A stretch of 64,000 nt of DNA from Neodontobutis hainanensis (lineage: Eukaryota > Chordata > Actinopteri > Gobiiformes > Odontobutidae): positions 3,025,501 to 3,089,500 of the forward strand of contig JALDNG010000038.1 of the NCBI GenBank assembly GCA_024349245.1, given 5' to 3'. The translations under genes were made by a program, and so were the position numbers. Below the pieces are notes generated by a model. That model was given only the letters and a program-made list of their open reading frames with translations. It ran no database searches and had not been told where the DNA came from. Below are positions 1 to 13,100 of this stretch, one piece after another. The stretch's first letter is position 1, and every line of letters starts with the position of its first letter.

Positions 1-1199
1 GAGTCACAGCCTACAATTTCCTTATTCTGTCAGCGAGAGTGAGACGACTACATAATCTGAATGACTACATACAAAGAGGCAAGAGGCTGGGATTTACAGT
101 CTTCATAACCTACTTTGTCGACATTCACTTTGCATGATATTGGTAGAAACTTCTCTTTATAGAATCCCATCCAAGTCTGCCTAAAAATTGAGTGTTTCTG
201 ATTTTTGGTTTTTAGTTTTGTTTTGAGTGTCATTTATTAATTTTTATTTTATTTGAGTAAACAAATGAAAGTTTTTTTCCAAAACATGAACATCACTTTT
301 CTCAGTTCAATGTGTCAATTTTAGTAGCAACATCTTTAACGTAAATGAAACGTAATGAAACCAGGCTCCAGCCAGTCAGACGTCCGTCCTGCTGCCATGA
401 TGAGCAAATATAGTTATATTCAGATCAGAAAGTGCTGGAGTTCTTGTTGTGTGAGCGAACCCACCTACTTTACTAGAACCAAACATGTAAACGGTTCTTT
501 GAGAGAGATTACTGACAAACAAAAACTTCTGTCTGGTCCATATATTTCTCTGTAGAAGAGGTATTTCAATATGTAACTGTAACTATGTTGTGAAAAATGT
601 GACAAATCCTGAACTTTACTCCAGTTTTACAGTTTTATTAAATACTAGCAGACTGCACAACTGGTGCAAACAGCAGTAGAAGCCCTATAGCACAAAAACA
701 AAAACATGTTTGTGGCTGGTTTTGCTCATTCCTTTCCAATCCTTCCAGTTTTTTTTTTATTTGTCTATTTTCTCTTCAGCCGTTTGTGCAGTCTTTCTCT
801 GAGGCTAATGTGGAATGTCACCGACGATCCTCCAGCTGCCTTCTTCCTCTTGAGTCAATACCGCGGCACAAACACAAAATGTCAACGAGGAAAAAAAAAA
901 TGTCTCGGCCGCTGTAGGACCCACAGCTCAGTGACTGGGCTGTGGTCCGAGTGAGCATCAGAGGTGTGAGGTCAGCACCAGGGGCCTCAGTGTGTTTACC
1001 TAAATGTTATGGTGGACAAAGTACAACAAAGTTTGACACACGATCCAATAATGCAAGACAGAGAGAAACAATATTAAAACAAACCAAATGACAAAAAACA
1101 AAATGTAGTGACGTTTCTGTTGGTATGAAAAAAGTACAATAACAACACTCAAACACTGCTTTCTGACCATGTTCAGCTGAAAAGGTGATTGTTATTTGT
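1..1199. other. Intronic sequence, nothing recognised
   Basis: AT-rich sequence has short T and A runs (for example 891-900) and one slightly GC-richer patch at 800-960. No repeat family, RNA or exon is recognised. Confidence 0.5.
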
Positions 1200-1610
1200 C
1201 AGTGTTTCTCAAACTTGTTAAAATATTTGACTCTAAGTACAACCTACTAGAAAGTAAGCACGATTGTATACTGGATTTTACAAACACTGTGGTCCAGACA
1301 AAAAGCTCTTCAGGGACATTAATAAGGGTATTAAAAACACAAATTCTGCCGAATGTATTTTATAACATGTCCACAATTGGATAATTTTAACGTAAAGTCA
1401 AGATATTTGTTTTAATAAGCCAATGCAAGTCTTAGGAAAAAGTCCTCAAACTTGAATTTGGAGGAAAAAGCAAAGTAATAAAACACATACTATATTAAAC
1501 ATGCATAGTTATAAGCCAATTATGAGCTGATTTCCTAATTAAATTTTTTATTCCAGTCCAAAATATACCACTCAAAACCACCCAAAAGTACCACAGTTTG
1601 AAAACCACTG
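1200..1610. mobile_element. hAT-like MITE candidate
   Basis: The left end CAGTGTTTCTCAAAC (1200-1214) is an imperfect inverted match to GTTTGAAAACCACTG (1596-1610). CAGTGGTT-CTCAAAC type tips are typical of hAT elements in vertebrates. The interior is AT-rich with no transposase reading frame. I could not see a convincing 8-bp target duplication. Confidence 0.5.
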
Positions 1611-2983
1611 CTGTAACCCATTTTGTCCATAAACCTTATAATTTTAAGAAAGTCATTTTTACTGTTACTGTTAAATCTGTCTTCAGAGATTCAATTATGT
1701 TTTAGTTCATATTTATGTAATCAAAGTGTGGTATAGTTAATAGTTATTGGGTTGTTTTTACATTTTGTACTTTTGCCCATTTTCTTTTTCCTAATTTTAT
1801 TCCCTTACAGTGTAATATTCCTTTGCTGTTAATTTTAGTAACATTTAAGTATTGTTTAATTATGTTATTCTAGCCTCCTTTTATTACTCAAAGTCCATTT
1901 TGTTTTAGCATTATTCAATGTCATATTTATTTATGTAAATCTTTATATCTTTTCATCATAATCCAAAGAAAACTTGTGTTCTTTTTCAATGAGCTCTTAG
2001 TTCTTCCTGGACTCATGGCATGTGCTCTTTCTATAGTAATGCCTTTATTATGAATGAAAAACAGTCTCCATAATCCATCACAGCTTCTATTGTAGTTTGC
2101 TTAATTTATTGAAACATTCATGGTTTGGTTTAATAACAATGTCAACTGTGTGTATTTTTTATGAACATGTTTTTAACAGCGGCCATTTTTCATTTATGCC
2201 ACACCCTTTAAAAAAAGAAAAAAACTTTCTCCTCTGCGTCTTATCAAGCGGCTGCAGAGCGGTCCTAGCAGCATAAAAATGGGGCCATGTCTTATATTTC
2301 TTTATAGAGGTATTTAGCAATTCATTCTGAGTTTTAATACCCTCTTTCTGGAAACCCTCCTCCTCCTCCTCCTCCTCCTCCTCCCTCCTTTACGGATATT
2401 CATTTGGTTCAAAGCATTTTTTCTAGAAGCTTCTGAGGTTCATAAAAAGCCAGGCTCTTCAGGGCGAGACAGATTTCCGTCTTTGTTTGTTCTCCATTTG
2501 ACACATAGCATCAGTCACTCTTTTAGTTTTACATCTTTTGTTTTGTCTTCCTCTTTATTTGAAGTTTTATGATCATATTCAGTGGAAACGGACTATATCG
2601 AGCCTGTATATTCAGCCTAATAGTTTTTAAAGAGGATGACTGTTACTAACTCAAACACAAGACTTTTAACTTGTCAGTCGGTAAAACCAAGTTAAGATTA
2701 GGTTAAAACTATTTGTTCATAACTTTGCTGCCATTTTATCCGCCTTTTTTTCTTTTGTAAAGTTGTGCTGACAGACATTTTGTGACAAATTCATGGTAAA
2801 ATTACTTTTAATGAGTATTTTCTTAGTTTATTGTAGTTAAAGGACAGCTTTGGGAAGATATTTTATTAAAAGAGACTACCTCAGATGGGACTTGATAAGG
2901 TGGGTGAGATAATATGGCTTTTAAACTTTCACATACAATTGCTGCATCTCAGCACAGATCAGGAAATATGTTACATAGAACTA
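1611..2983. other. Intronic sequence between the MITE and the first Tc1 relic
   Basis: Mostly AT-rich text with the CTC microsatellite at 2357. The stretch at 2180-2300 (CAGCGGCCATTTTTC, AAGCGGCTGCAGAGCGGTCC) keeps CpGs and may be conserved non-coding. No gene is seen. Confidence 0.45.
2357..2384 (+). repeat. (CTC)n microsatellite
   Basis: About nine uninterrupted CTC units (CTCCTCCTC...) occur in an otherwise mixed intronic context. Confidence 0.95.
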
Positions 2984-4415
2984 CAACTGGTACAAAAACC
3001 TGTGTGAGTACAAAAGCAACAATACAGTTTTAACTGATAATATGCAATGACGTGGAAGTTTTCAATTTTTAATATTTTATTCAAAATACAACATAGATGC
3101 CATATCAAATGTGTAAACTGAGAAAAATGTATAATTTTAAGGAAAAAATAAGTTGATTTTAATTTTTACGGCATTAACACATCTCAAAAAAGCTGTTTAC
3201 CAGTGTGTGGCCTCCCCTTTTATTTTTTATAACAGTCTGCAAACGTTTGGGACTGAGGAGACTGAAGTTGAGGCTTCTAGTTGTTCAACTGTCTTCTTTG
3301 TTGCATCTTCCTCTTTATGACGCACCAAATGTTTTCTGTGGGTGAAAGATCTGGACATTTCAGAACCGGATCCTTCTTCTAAGCAGCCATGATGTTGTAA
3401 TTAATGCAGTATGTGTCTGGCTTTGTCAAGTTGGAAAATGCATGGTCTTCCCTGAAAGAGACGACGTCTGGATGGGAGCATATGTTGTTCTAAAATTTGG
3501 ATATACAGTAACTTTTTAGCATTGATGCTGCCTTTCCAGATGTGTAAGCTGCCCATGCCACATGCACTCATGCAACCCCATCCCATCAAAGATGATTCTG
3601 AACTGAGCGCTCATAACAACTTGGGTTGTCCTTGTCCTCTTTAGTCCAGATGACATGGCATCCCAGTTTTCCAAAAAAAACTTCAAATTTTGATTTGTTT
3701 GACCACAGAACAGTTTTCCACTTTGCCACAGTCCATTTTAAATGAGCCTTGGCTCCAGAGACGAATGGTCCGGTGGACTGTGTTCACCGACAATGTTTTC
3801 TTGAAGTATTCTTGAGCCCATGTTGTGATTTCCATTACTGTAGCATTCCTGTTTGTGATGCAGTGCCGTCTAAGGGCCAAAGATCATGGGCATCCAGTCT
3901 GGTTTTCTGCCCTTGACCCTTACTCACAGAGATTTTTTTAAGATTCTCTGAATCTTTGGATAATATTATGAACTGTAGATTATGATAACTTCAAACTTGT
4001 TGTATTTTTTCTCTGAGAAACTCCTTTCTGATATTGCACCACTATTTTTGACCGCAGCAGTGGGGGAATGCCCATCTTGACTTCAGAGAGACTGCCACAT
4101 TCTGAGAAGCTCTTTTTAAACCAAGCATGTTGCCAATTGACCTCCAGCTGTTCCTTATTTGTACATTTAACTTTTCCGGCCTCTTATTGCTCCTGTCCCA
4201 ACTTTTTGGGAACGTGTAGCTCTCATGAAATCCAAAATGAGCCAATATTTGGCATGAAATTTTAAAATGTCTTTTTTAACATTTGATATGTTATCTATGT
4301 TGTATTCTGAATAAAATATTGAAATTTAAAACTTCCACATCATTGCATTCTGTTTTTAGTCACAATTTTGTTTTTATAAAAATTTTGTGTCCCAAGTTTT
4401 TGGGAATTGGGTTTG
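2984..4415 (-). mobile_element. Tc1/mariner-superfamily element, nearly full length, inactivated
   Basis: Long inverted repeats flank a minus-strand transposase relic. The left arm near 3046-3115 (CAATGACGTGGAAGTTTT ... CATATCAAATG) pairs with the right arm near 4280-4348 (CATTTGATATG ... AAAACTTCCACATCATTG). The outer tip at 4391-4417 (CCCAAGTTTTTGGGAATTGG then GTTTGTA) resembles the terminus of a fish Tc1-like family, and the left tip near 2981 (CTACAACTGGTAC) is its decayed counterpart. TA dinucleotides at 2982-2983 and 4416-4417 fit a TA target duplication. The length of about 1.43 kb suits a complete Tc1 element, although the reading frame is broken. Confidence 0.85.
3235..3990 (-). pseudogene. 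Broken Tc1-like transposase
   Basis: Minus-strand fragments in different frames give recognisable Tc1 transposase pieces. The N-proximal part at 3683-3880 contains ALRRHCITNRNATVMEITTW and SVNTVHRTIR (helix-turn-helix region). The central DDE part at 3401-3589 contains GWGCMSACGMGSLHIWKG. A C-terminal piece near 3300-3360 reads PDLSPTENIW. Stops and frameshifts separate the pieces, so no functional enzyme is encoded. Confidence 0.85.
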
Positions 4416-4866
4416 TAGCTCAAACTAACAGCATCAAAGTTAATAGTGATTAACTCTTTGGTCAAGTTACACCAATATGCGTTTTAAACCAAATTCATGG
4501 TTTTATTTAAATGCCCAGTGCACCAAGATTTTAACCACATTTTAATATCAGCTTAGTTTTAAACCGTAATACATTTTTAGACCACAAGATTACTCACTTT
4601 GGCAGAGGTTTAACTTTGAAATGGGTCTGAATTCAGCACAGTGTATTTAGAAGAACTGTGTGACTGTGAGGGATCTGCCCACTGACAGAGAAGTGTAGAT
4701 CTGCTACAGACTGGACGATAACAGCTCCTGTTGGCCCCGACTGTCTTTCAATCGTAGGGCAATATACCCTTTGTTTAAGTCAGTGAATTTGCACTTGCAA
4801 GAACTACACATATTTTTATCTTTCAAAACAGGAGATTGGACTTGGCAGGTGCTGTGAGGAAGCCCC

Positions 4867-4882
4867 AAAAAAAAAAAAAAAA
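4867..4882 (+). repeat. A16 tract
   Basis: Sixteen adenines follow GAAGCCCC. No element body is recognisable. Confidence 0.9.
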
Positions 4883-5864
4883 GCTAAACAAGCTCAGAGA
4901 CATTGGTAAAAATCATTTGCATCATTCTTCTTGTTGACATTTTGCTATTAAACCCTATTAACTGTCACGACGCTACTATTAGTTCAGGTTTGAGCAAAAT
5001 CTCTGTAGCTCCTATCTCCCAAAATTCAGAAGGCTGCTGTAGATATAGTTATACTAAATCATGTCATTGTGCCATATGACAGCGACAGTGCATCCCGCAG
5101 AAGTTGAACTGTGAACACATTTGGAGCGCACTGTGTACAACTGGAGCACCTCGCCTCCAACTACATCCAACCTTTGCCAGCGCCACGTCCAGATGGCCCC
5201 GCAGCCTGTGAACACATTCCTGTCAAAGTGTGTCAAAGTTTGAGGCTGAACAGCGGGGCCTTGTCACAAGAACCGGCTTTACTCTTTCAAACCTTTGATG
5301 TAAGAGAGTGGGAAAAGGAGAAAATAGAGAGAATCTGCGACAGTTGATGTAAAACCCGGGTGGGGACAGGGGGCCGACGCACCACAGGTTTCCCACAGCA
5401 AAGCCGAGCTCAAGCAGAGATCCCTCATTAGGCTCAAAAAGGTGGAAACAGAGACAAAACTCTGGAACATGTGGTAAGGATCAGAGCCGCCACAAGAAGG
5501 ATAGGCTCATCCGAAAACCCAAGGACAGACTACAGCCAGGCGCTAAACATAGAAGTGGATCATTATCTCCTCCTCCTCTTCCGCTCGGGAGAAGTCCCGG
5601 TGGCCCTGTTCTTCACGAGGAACCATCCAAACTCCACAGCAATAAAGCAAACACACGCCCACAGCCAATCACTTATCCTCAGTTTCTTTATATAGTGACA
5701 GAAAGGACTAGAAATACCACACGAGACATAAGAGAGAACACAAGTGTACAGTTTACATTAGGTCTGGACTAAAACTACCAATCACCAAATCAAGAGCTAT
5801 AACCATTTTAAATATGCCAGTTAATAATACCTAGATTATATAATATATTATATAATAATACTTA

Positions 5865-5965
5865 GATTTTAATATCTTTAACTATATGTCACTAGCCTCA
5901 ATTGGGTCTGAGGACATATATTATAGATATTATATAATTAAAGATATTGAATTTAAATTTATCCA
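5865..5965. repeat. AT-rich imperfect inverted repeat
   Basis: TTTTAATATCTTTAACTATA-TGTC is mirrored by GACATATATTATAG and ATATAATTAAAGATATTGAA about 40 bp away. It may be a small MITE relic. The preceding 5820-5865 is also palindromic (TTATATAATATATTATATAA). Confidence 0.5.
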
Positions 5966-6070
5966 ACATCAACATCAACTTCTATCAGATTTTGATCAAA
6001 AATACACTTCAAAATAATTTTTTGCATTTGTCTGTGTTGGGAAAAAAAAGAGGTTAGGTATGTGTACAAG

Positions 6071-6274
6071 GAGCCATTATTCAGACTTAATACAAACTGA
6101 GCACTGCTGGAGGAGAAGCCCACTTAAGTCCCATTGGAGGAAAGGCTTAGGGTGTGCATTAACAAAATGTATGTTTTTATTTTTAAATGTGACCACATCG
6201 TCAGACCTATTTGCAATGGATTTGTTTATACACAACAGCATGTCCCTTCAGGGCTACCATAGCTGCTCATAGGC
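6071..6274 (+). repeat. Unassigned dispersed repeat, copy 1
   Basis: It starts GAGCCATTATTCAG, then CTGAGCACTGCTGGAGGAGA-AGCCCACT, and ends CATGTCCCTTCAGGGCTACC-ATAGCTGCTCATAGGC. The same landmarks occur in order and at similar spacing at 45456-45635 and 31442-31618, with 3' fragments at 30166 and 57872. I do not recognise the family. There is no reading frame of note and no clear inverted termini. Confidence 0.6.
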
Positions 6275-7029
6275 TGTATAAAAGACAAGGGTGCCAACTC
6301 CAATGTCACCACTACATGCCACCCAAAACTACTCATAATATATTTAAAGGTAAAGTGTTTTTATTAAGCTGCATAAAATAAGGAATGACAATCTGATCTT
6401 TGATGTTGAAATGAATAAAATATTACAAATGTAAAATGCACATCAACTTCTTTGCTGTGTTTTTAAAAAGGCATGACACAAACAGTAACACCTAAACTGA
6501 TAGAAGATCAATAGATGCCAAAAAAAACAAATCCTTATTTTTATATCATACAAAATCCGTTAAAATTCCTTAAAACCTTGTGTCAAAGTGGAGTAAAGAA
6601 TTATGAAATCGTAATTGTTTGACCATATCAAAGATATACCACATTTCAAACGACAACCATGTAACACCAGCTCAGTAAAAACTGGACCCCTGTGGAGATG
6701 ATTGATTCATGAAAACCAAATGACTTTACTTTAGTCACAGTTAACTTCAGTCGTCCTCTGATTGGTTACATCTGCTCAATGTCGCTGCAGCTTTAAGCCT
6801 AAAGCCAAACATTAATTGTGGAAATGAAAAGCTAACAGTGAATACAAAACAGACACGAACCACTGAATCAAAACCTCAGACCGTGGATTTGAAACACCAC
6901 TGACTCTGAAACTCATTATTAATCTAAATATCTCCCACTGAGCAAACAACTGCTTTTAGACGCCACCGAAGTGCATCAGTGCTCGAGCTGTGTTTGGTTT
7001 GGGTTAAACCTGGAAACTGGGATCACCAA

Positions 7030-7545
7030 ACTTGCACCAGTAAAGGACCCGCGGGTTTCACTTTATGAAATTATTTGTCCCGCCTCGCACCACTGTATCC
7101 ATTTTTACAACCCGCCTCGCCCTGCACACGTGACCATTAAATAAACATATCCTACTACGCATTGTAAATGAAAACAGGCTTTATTTCAGCCTAAAAGTGC
7201 TTGGAAACAGCCATTAGATTACATTGCCCTGTAAAACTGGCAACAACATACGCTTATGAACCATATAAACCATATTCTTAAGAGAATAATGTCCTGCTCC
7301 AACAGGTCACAAACACTAGATTTAGCAGCTTGGCCTTCTTTTCTTTTAAAAATGTAAATTATGAAAGTGAAGTTGACTTCCAGCTACACTTTTATTTGTT
7401 TTGTTGTGGCTGGCAGCGTCCCACAATGTTTTTTTTTATTTAAATGTTTTTAATGACCCACCCCGCAAATAAAAAAGTGACAATTTCTTTACCTTCTCCA
7501 ACCTGCCCCACGGATTACTCGCGGGTCCCGGGGCTATAAGACAAC
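7030..7545. mobile_element. Possible transposon relic bounded by GGACCCGCGGGT motifs
   Basis: GGACCCGCGGGT near 7046-7057 and CTCGCGGGTCCC near 7518-7529 face each other as imperfect inverted repeats. Secondary motifs inside (CCCGCCTCGC twice, CCCACCCCGC) are unlike the AT-rich flanks. CAAGGGTTG-type tips (7540-7548, reverse strand) recall hAT ends. No coding capacity is seen. Confidence 0.35.
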
Positions 7546-8479
7546 CCTTGCATCACTAATTATTTAATACAGGATATAAATAAGACAAAAAATATAATGT
7601 AATCTGAAATTTTATAAATATTCTTGCATAATTTTACACCTAAGGAGGGGGGTTCTAAAATCCAATTTACAGGCATTTTTGTTTTCCAACTGTGTGGACC
7701 ACAATGTGAAAATGATATCAGAGTCAAATTTCTAGGTCTTTTTCACCAAAAATAATATTTTCAGGAACATCATCAGAAATGGTTGCTATGCAAGACTAAA
7801 ATAGGCCTACCAGACACATATGTGCATGGCAAAGGACACAATAATCGAATACAATATCATGCACAAAACCTATTTTACAATTTTTCCATTCTCTTGGGAA
7901 GATTTATTCTCTTTGTACGAGTAAAAGCATTACTGAAACATCATGCTGACTTTAACTGTCCTTTTGTAAATGTGGACAGACAATACATAGTTCAAGCCAG
8001 AAAAGTTTAGTAGTGGTCTCTTATTTTCAATATATTTTCATTGTGTGTGCACTGCAGTACAATTAAGAACGTAATTAAATAAACCTGATCGTAGCTTGAG
8101 CTGGTCAGGAGCGAAGACCAGTTTATGGTGGAGATATTTCTTACAGCTGGAAACAGGAAGGCCAGCCAAAGTCAATACAAGAGATCTTTGAAATAGAAAA
8201 AAAAAGTGGGACAACTATGAAACTAAGACGCATAAGTTTTCTGTAACTGTGACTTGGTTTTGTCAAATGCCGTTTACCTTCTCCTGTTCTGATGTACTTT
8301 GTTGTATTTATTCTAACAACATAAGGGATTTTATTCATAAGGCACTTTGTTTAACATCGTATTGTTTTAAGGGCTTAGGATTTAGCTAATGTGCCAGTTT
8401 TCTTTTGAAAAAAAAAAATAATATATGGCTATCTATGATTTAGGAGGATTATCTCACAGACCTCTTATGCACTTTCCAT

Positions 8480-8950
8480 TTAGAAGATGCTTTACGGCGC
8501 TTTCAGTGGACAGTTTATGGCTCTAAGTGAAACCACTGTCCTATTCCTGGGTGTGTCTTTAAAATATGCAGAGTGCAGTGAGATGACACAGAGACGGAGG
8601 CTAACAGTCGTCTCTGTATAAATCCCCTCTGATTAACCTCCACGGCGCAGATAAAAGCAGCGATATGCCTCCAACCACTTAATAATGTCAGGCCCGGTGT
8701 AAAACACACACCAGCGGCTTTATACATTATGCACCAAAGGCCGGCAGAGGGACGTCTTCGAAAAGATAACACGACCCGGCCCTCGGTGAAAAAGGAGGAG
8801 GGGAAGAGCAAGAATGATTGAGGAAAAGGAGAAAATGAGAGGGTCAGCCAACGGGATTTAACAAGAGTCTATCAACGACGGCACAGTGGCGACTGAAGGA
8901 GGGCTCTTCAAGGCCCAGAGAGCTGTTCACACACGTCTCACTCAGCGCTC
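8480..8950. promoter_or_regulatory. Candidate conserved non-coding block
   Basis: TAACCTCCACGGCGCAGATA, AAAAGCAGCGATATGCC, CTTCGAAAAGATAACACGAC and ATCAACGACGGCACAG keep many CpGs in a repeat-free setting. A 98-residue open frame on the minus strand (8515-8811) crosses it but shows no recognisable domain. Confidence 0.3.
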
Positions 8951-9289
8951 GATGATTCAGCACAGACACACACAGGACTCTGTGACACAGCATTTTATAT
9001 TACATCATCTAACTTCACATCTTATGGTTCTCTTTACTGACCTACATATCGTATTTGGTAGATTTTTTTTATTGAGAACACTACTTAAGCACCGTTTAAA
9101 AAGTAATTTGTCTTTATAATATTCAAGTCCAGAGCCATATGTTCCTATAAAGACATGTCACTAAACACTTTTCTTTACAATTGACAGAATTATCTCACAC
9201 TCATATCACTTTACAGTTTACAAAAATTTACTGACATTTTCCTTTAGGTAGGGTTCACATGTAGATGTCACCAAGAGTTAAGAAGATAA

Positions 9290-10160
9290 TTCTCGGTCCT
9301 GAACAGAAGCTTTGGCCAATCACATGCTTGCGTCTGAAAAAAGGAGCGCTATTATTGGTCGACACTGATGTCAATGAAGAAGTTACGGCTGCCAATAAAA
9401 CAGAGAACGTGTATATTCAGTGCTGAAAACATCCTTTTAAAGCAAAAGTTTACGATAAGCTCAAAACTTCAGATAGTATTATGGGAGAAGAATTCGAGAG
9501 AGAGGTCCCAAGGCTACTGTTGGAAATGTACAAGTACGACAGATAAAGACTTGGAGACAGCATGCCCTTCTTGTTTAGTTCTATCCTTCCTGAACAATGA
9601 AGGGACACTGCTGTACCACATACTCGAAAGCCACAAGTGCCCTAATGATGATGACAATGAGTCCCCTACTTCTCACAACGCACCAGACATTTAAGCTTTC
9701 CCAGAATACGTTAGAACCCTGCTCCAAAAGGATAACATGTTTGTCTCACCGTCAGCTGTTTAGTCCCAAACGCCACAGCCTCTTAACCACAGAGCGGCCT
9801 CATGATTATAAATGTTACTGCAGCTTTCTTGAGAATATTACAAAATGCTGCTGTAAAGAAAAACAAACAAAACTCACCAAAGAACTCAAAACTCACCGTG
9901 GTAAAGTTAGCCACCTGTCCCAACGCCATTATTCTCCTGCTGTCAGTGGGACGCCCCAAACCAACACAACACTGGCATTTCCTTGTGATCCCTTGTTGAC
10001 TGCACCCACAGCCATGAATCAAACGTCAGAATATTCTCTCTGTGGACGACGCGTATCAATGTGGGGTGATGTATGGCTGGCTGTGGGGCGTTTGGTCGCG
10101 GCGGCTCCTGACACGATACGGAGCCTGGGCCACACTTAGTCACCGGCCGAGGCAAGGCTA
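9290..10160. other. Unusual open-frame-rich block, function unknown
   Basis: Overlapping open frames (plus 9368-9694, 108 residues; plus 9597-10139, 180 residues; minus 9943-10278, 111 residues) crowd together. CCAATCA (9317-9323) and ATTGGTC (9354-9360) motifs face each other at the left. None of the peptides resembles a protein I know. It may be a decayed transposon followed by a conserved non-coding block (about 9990-10140, CpG-rich). Confidence 0.2.
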
Positions 10161-13100
10161 AAGAATAAATGACTGCTTCAACATTAAATGGACGACTGCA
10201 ACGAACTGAAAATACTGAACAAATCATAACGGCTGGAGCCGAACGGCCCAAAGTATGGAGTTTTTGACCATTAACCAAAACTATTGTGTATGAAATGGTA
10301 TGTTTGCTCTACATATGTCTTTTTAAAGTTGTTCTCCATCAACATATACACTGGAATTCTAATAAATATATATATAAAAAAACATGTTTTTTGTAAAGAA
10401 ACTGGCAGTAAAGTAGGAGACATGGAGACTCTTGTGGTTTTGTGCACAACGCTAAAAGTAAATCAGTACATTTACATTCAACAAGACAAATGTGACTTTA
10501 ACTGGATTATTAAAATGCATTTACATGTCTTTGTCTGACTTAATTTGTACATTACTCATTTACACTATGTTGAACTGGCACAGCATAACACAAAATGAGA
10601 AACAAAGACCAGTGTTTGAAGTGATACACATTTTTAGACATACATCAGTTTATGCCACTAAGCTGCTGGGTAATTTATTGATGGTCTGTTTTTGTCTCTC
10701 ATCAAATACATGCTAAAGTGTAATTCTTGTATGTACTTATTGATTTCTTGTTTTGTTTGTTCTTTAAAAAACTGACAGTAGCATTCACTTTTTTGTTAAA
10801 CTTTACACTTAAATTAAGAAATAAAGCTCTATAGGTTAGAGTATTATTCTTTCCACAAATAACTCTCTAATATATATTAAAGAAGCCCAGTTTATTGGTG
10901 TTTAACGTTACAAACAAGTCACGTTCATGTTGTTTTCTCTTTAAAACAAAGCATCAATGCTTTAAAAACAAAGAACACATGAACTTAATAGTTTGACTGT
11001 CCTCTCTGCAAACAAAAACAGTTATGAAGGTAAACGGTTTAATCGAGCCATGAGTGCAGCCCGACTGAGCAATACATGTAAAAACGTAGTGTCAGGAGAA
11101 ACCCTCAAGCTACACTTTTGAAAAGGATGTAAAAATCTCCTTCCTTCGGCTTTAACTGCTCACGGCAACTCCTCAAATTTCTCTGGACAAACTTTGTGTC
11201 AAACTCCACACTGTGCGGCTCAGCTGACATTTTGGAAAGTGAGCTTTTTTTCCCTTTTTCTTCCTGTGAACAGCAATATGTTTATCTTTCCGACAGTTGC
11301 TATATGTTTACACCTGCCCTTTGGAGGAAATCGGCCTGCTCTTTTCTGCACTGATGAATGTGGTTTCTAAAATACATCCCCTGACAGAAAACGCCTTAAA
11401 CAGTGCATCATTCCTCGGGCTGCACACACCGCCGCGCGCTCTCACACGTGAATATAATGCACACTTCAGAGCCGGCAGATGAAATGAATGCAAATAACAA
11501 TGTGAGAAAGGTTTCTGAGCGTGCCAGAGGGATCCGTCTGTGGCCCCTGCTCTTTTAACATTTAGTAAAAATCCATCACATGGGGTTTTGCAGAGTAAGA
11601 ACAACCTGAGACCGTTACTAATGTGGCATAGGCTTGTGACACCTTTACCTTTCCATATGAAATAGTACGAACAGTCGTGTTACTATTTCAGACTGGTCTT
11701 GGTCTTCTCAACAGTCCTAAGTTCACTTTTTGAAAAGTCTCAAGCAACATTTCCGGGATATATCCAGTTGAACCCATGAAAAGTCAAATGTACGCAGGAT
11801 AAACACTGATGCCACACAAGCACCGCTCAAGTGTTGTGTTGTATTTAAAGTAAATTTCTAAAATGCTTTCTGATGTGCCAAACTGTCTCCTGTAATGAAA
11901 GCATGTCAAAAGCTTAAATTAGCTTTTGCCTCTATTGGTTTACTTGACTGTTTTTGTCATTGTGGCTCCTAATGCATGCTGTTAAGAGTGAGGTGAACAA
12001 AAGCACAGAGTCTTTTACCATGTAATACTTCAGAAATGTCATCTATATTCAATTTTGTGCCTACATTAAAAATAACAGCGGCAGCCCTTTTGAATAGAGG
12101 CCTTTAAAAGAAGAAAACCTGCAAGAGACAATTGTGAGTAAGCTTAGAGTTCAAGGCGACTGTTTACTCTGTTGACTAAACCCTGGATTATCACCAGTTA
12201 ATCATGAACATCTACAAACAGACAACGGAACTGTAGTTACTATATCGTCTGAGATGTGTAACAATAAACACTCTAAAGCAATAGAAACATAAATGCCATG
12301 TCAAGATCATCCATTAGAATCAATAAAATGACATAACAAAACTAATTCTGTAGATGTGCATGTATGTAACACATTTAAACTTCCTAAACAATAGACAGTT
12401 AAAGTCTAAATATGTTCATCTGGTCTTCCATAAAAGTCCTCGAGTTTGTTATTTACAGACCAGTGTTTTATTTGACTATATTTTGACACAAGCACCAAAA
12501 TGAAAAAAACAAAACAAAACAAAAAAACGTAAGTCTGCTTTTTCCGACAACTGCAAGAGGAACTGGGACAAAGCCAGAATTAGTGAGACAGAGGACAACA
12601 AACACAGCCCAGAGATCTAGAAACAAACCCAGAGAGTGCTGAACTGGGACAAGCAGCAGGGGTATATGCGGTTGGACTACAGGGGGCGCTGACAAGACAA
12701 AGAAACTCTTGGAAAGGTTAGACATGTTTTATGTTTGGTTGAATCACAAGTCTATTTTGTGTTCGGAGAAACCCTTTTCCTGTATTGTTTGCTTCCTTCA
12801 TCAGCGGGATCAGCGCTGTTTCATCACCTCGCGCTGAAGAGTGCAACCCACTCAGGAAACAGCGACCACAATGGATTTGTTCTGTAGCTGCTGACATACA
12901 GCCAGGTGCTACAAACGTCTAAAATAGGAACAGACGGTAAAAGTTAGAGACGGAAACTCTCTCTGTGTGCTATTAGTAATTCATCATCTTTTTCCTGAAT
13001 GCGATGGATAAATGCACAGAGCTAGGTCAGACTTTTCTTAGCATAAAAGCTTAAAAAGTTACCCGCAAGAAACTTTTTCCTTTCAGTCTTAAACTAAAGC

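Larger units (their letters stand above)
4418..6070. other. Intronic sequence, no gene
   Basis: It contains the A16 tract (4867) and a CpG-containing stretch at 5080-5600 (GCGCCACGTCCAGATGG, GGGGCCGACGCACC, CTCGGGAGAAGTCCCGG) that could be conserved non-coding. Palindromic AT-rich DNA is at 5820-5965. Short frames at 5111-5347 and 5279-5470 show no domain. Confidence 0.45.
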
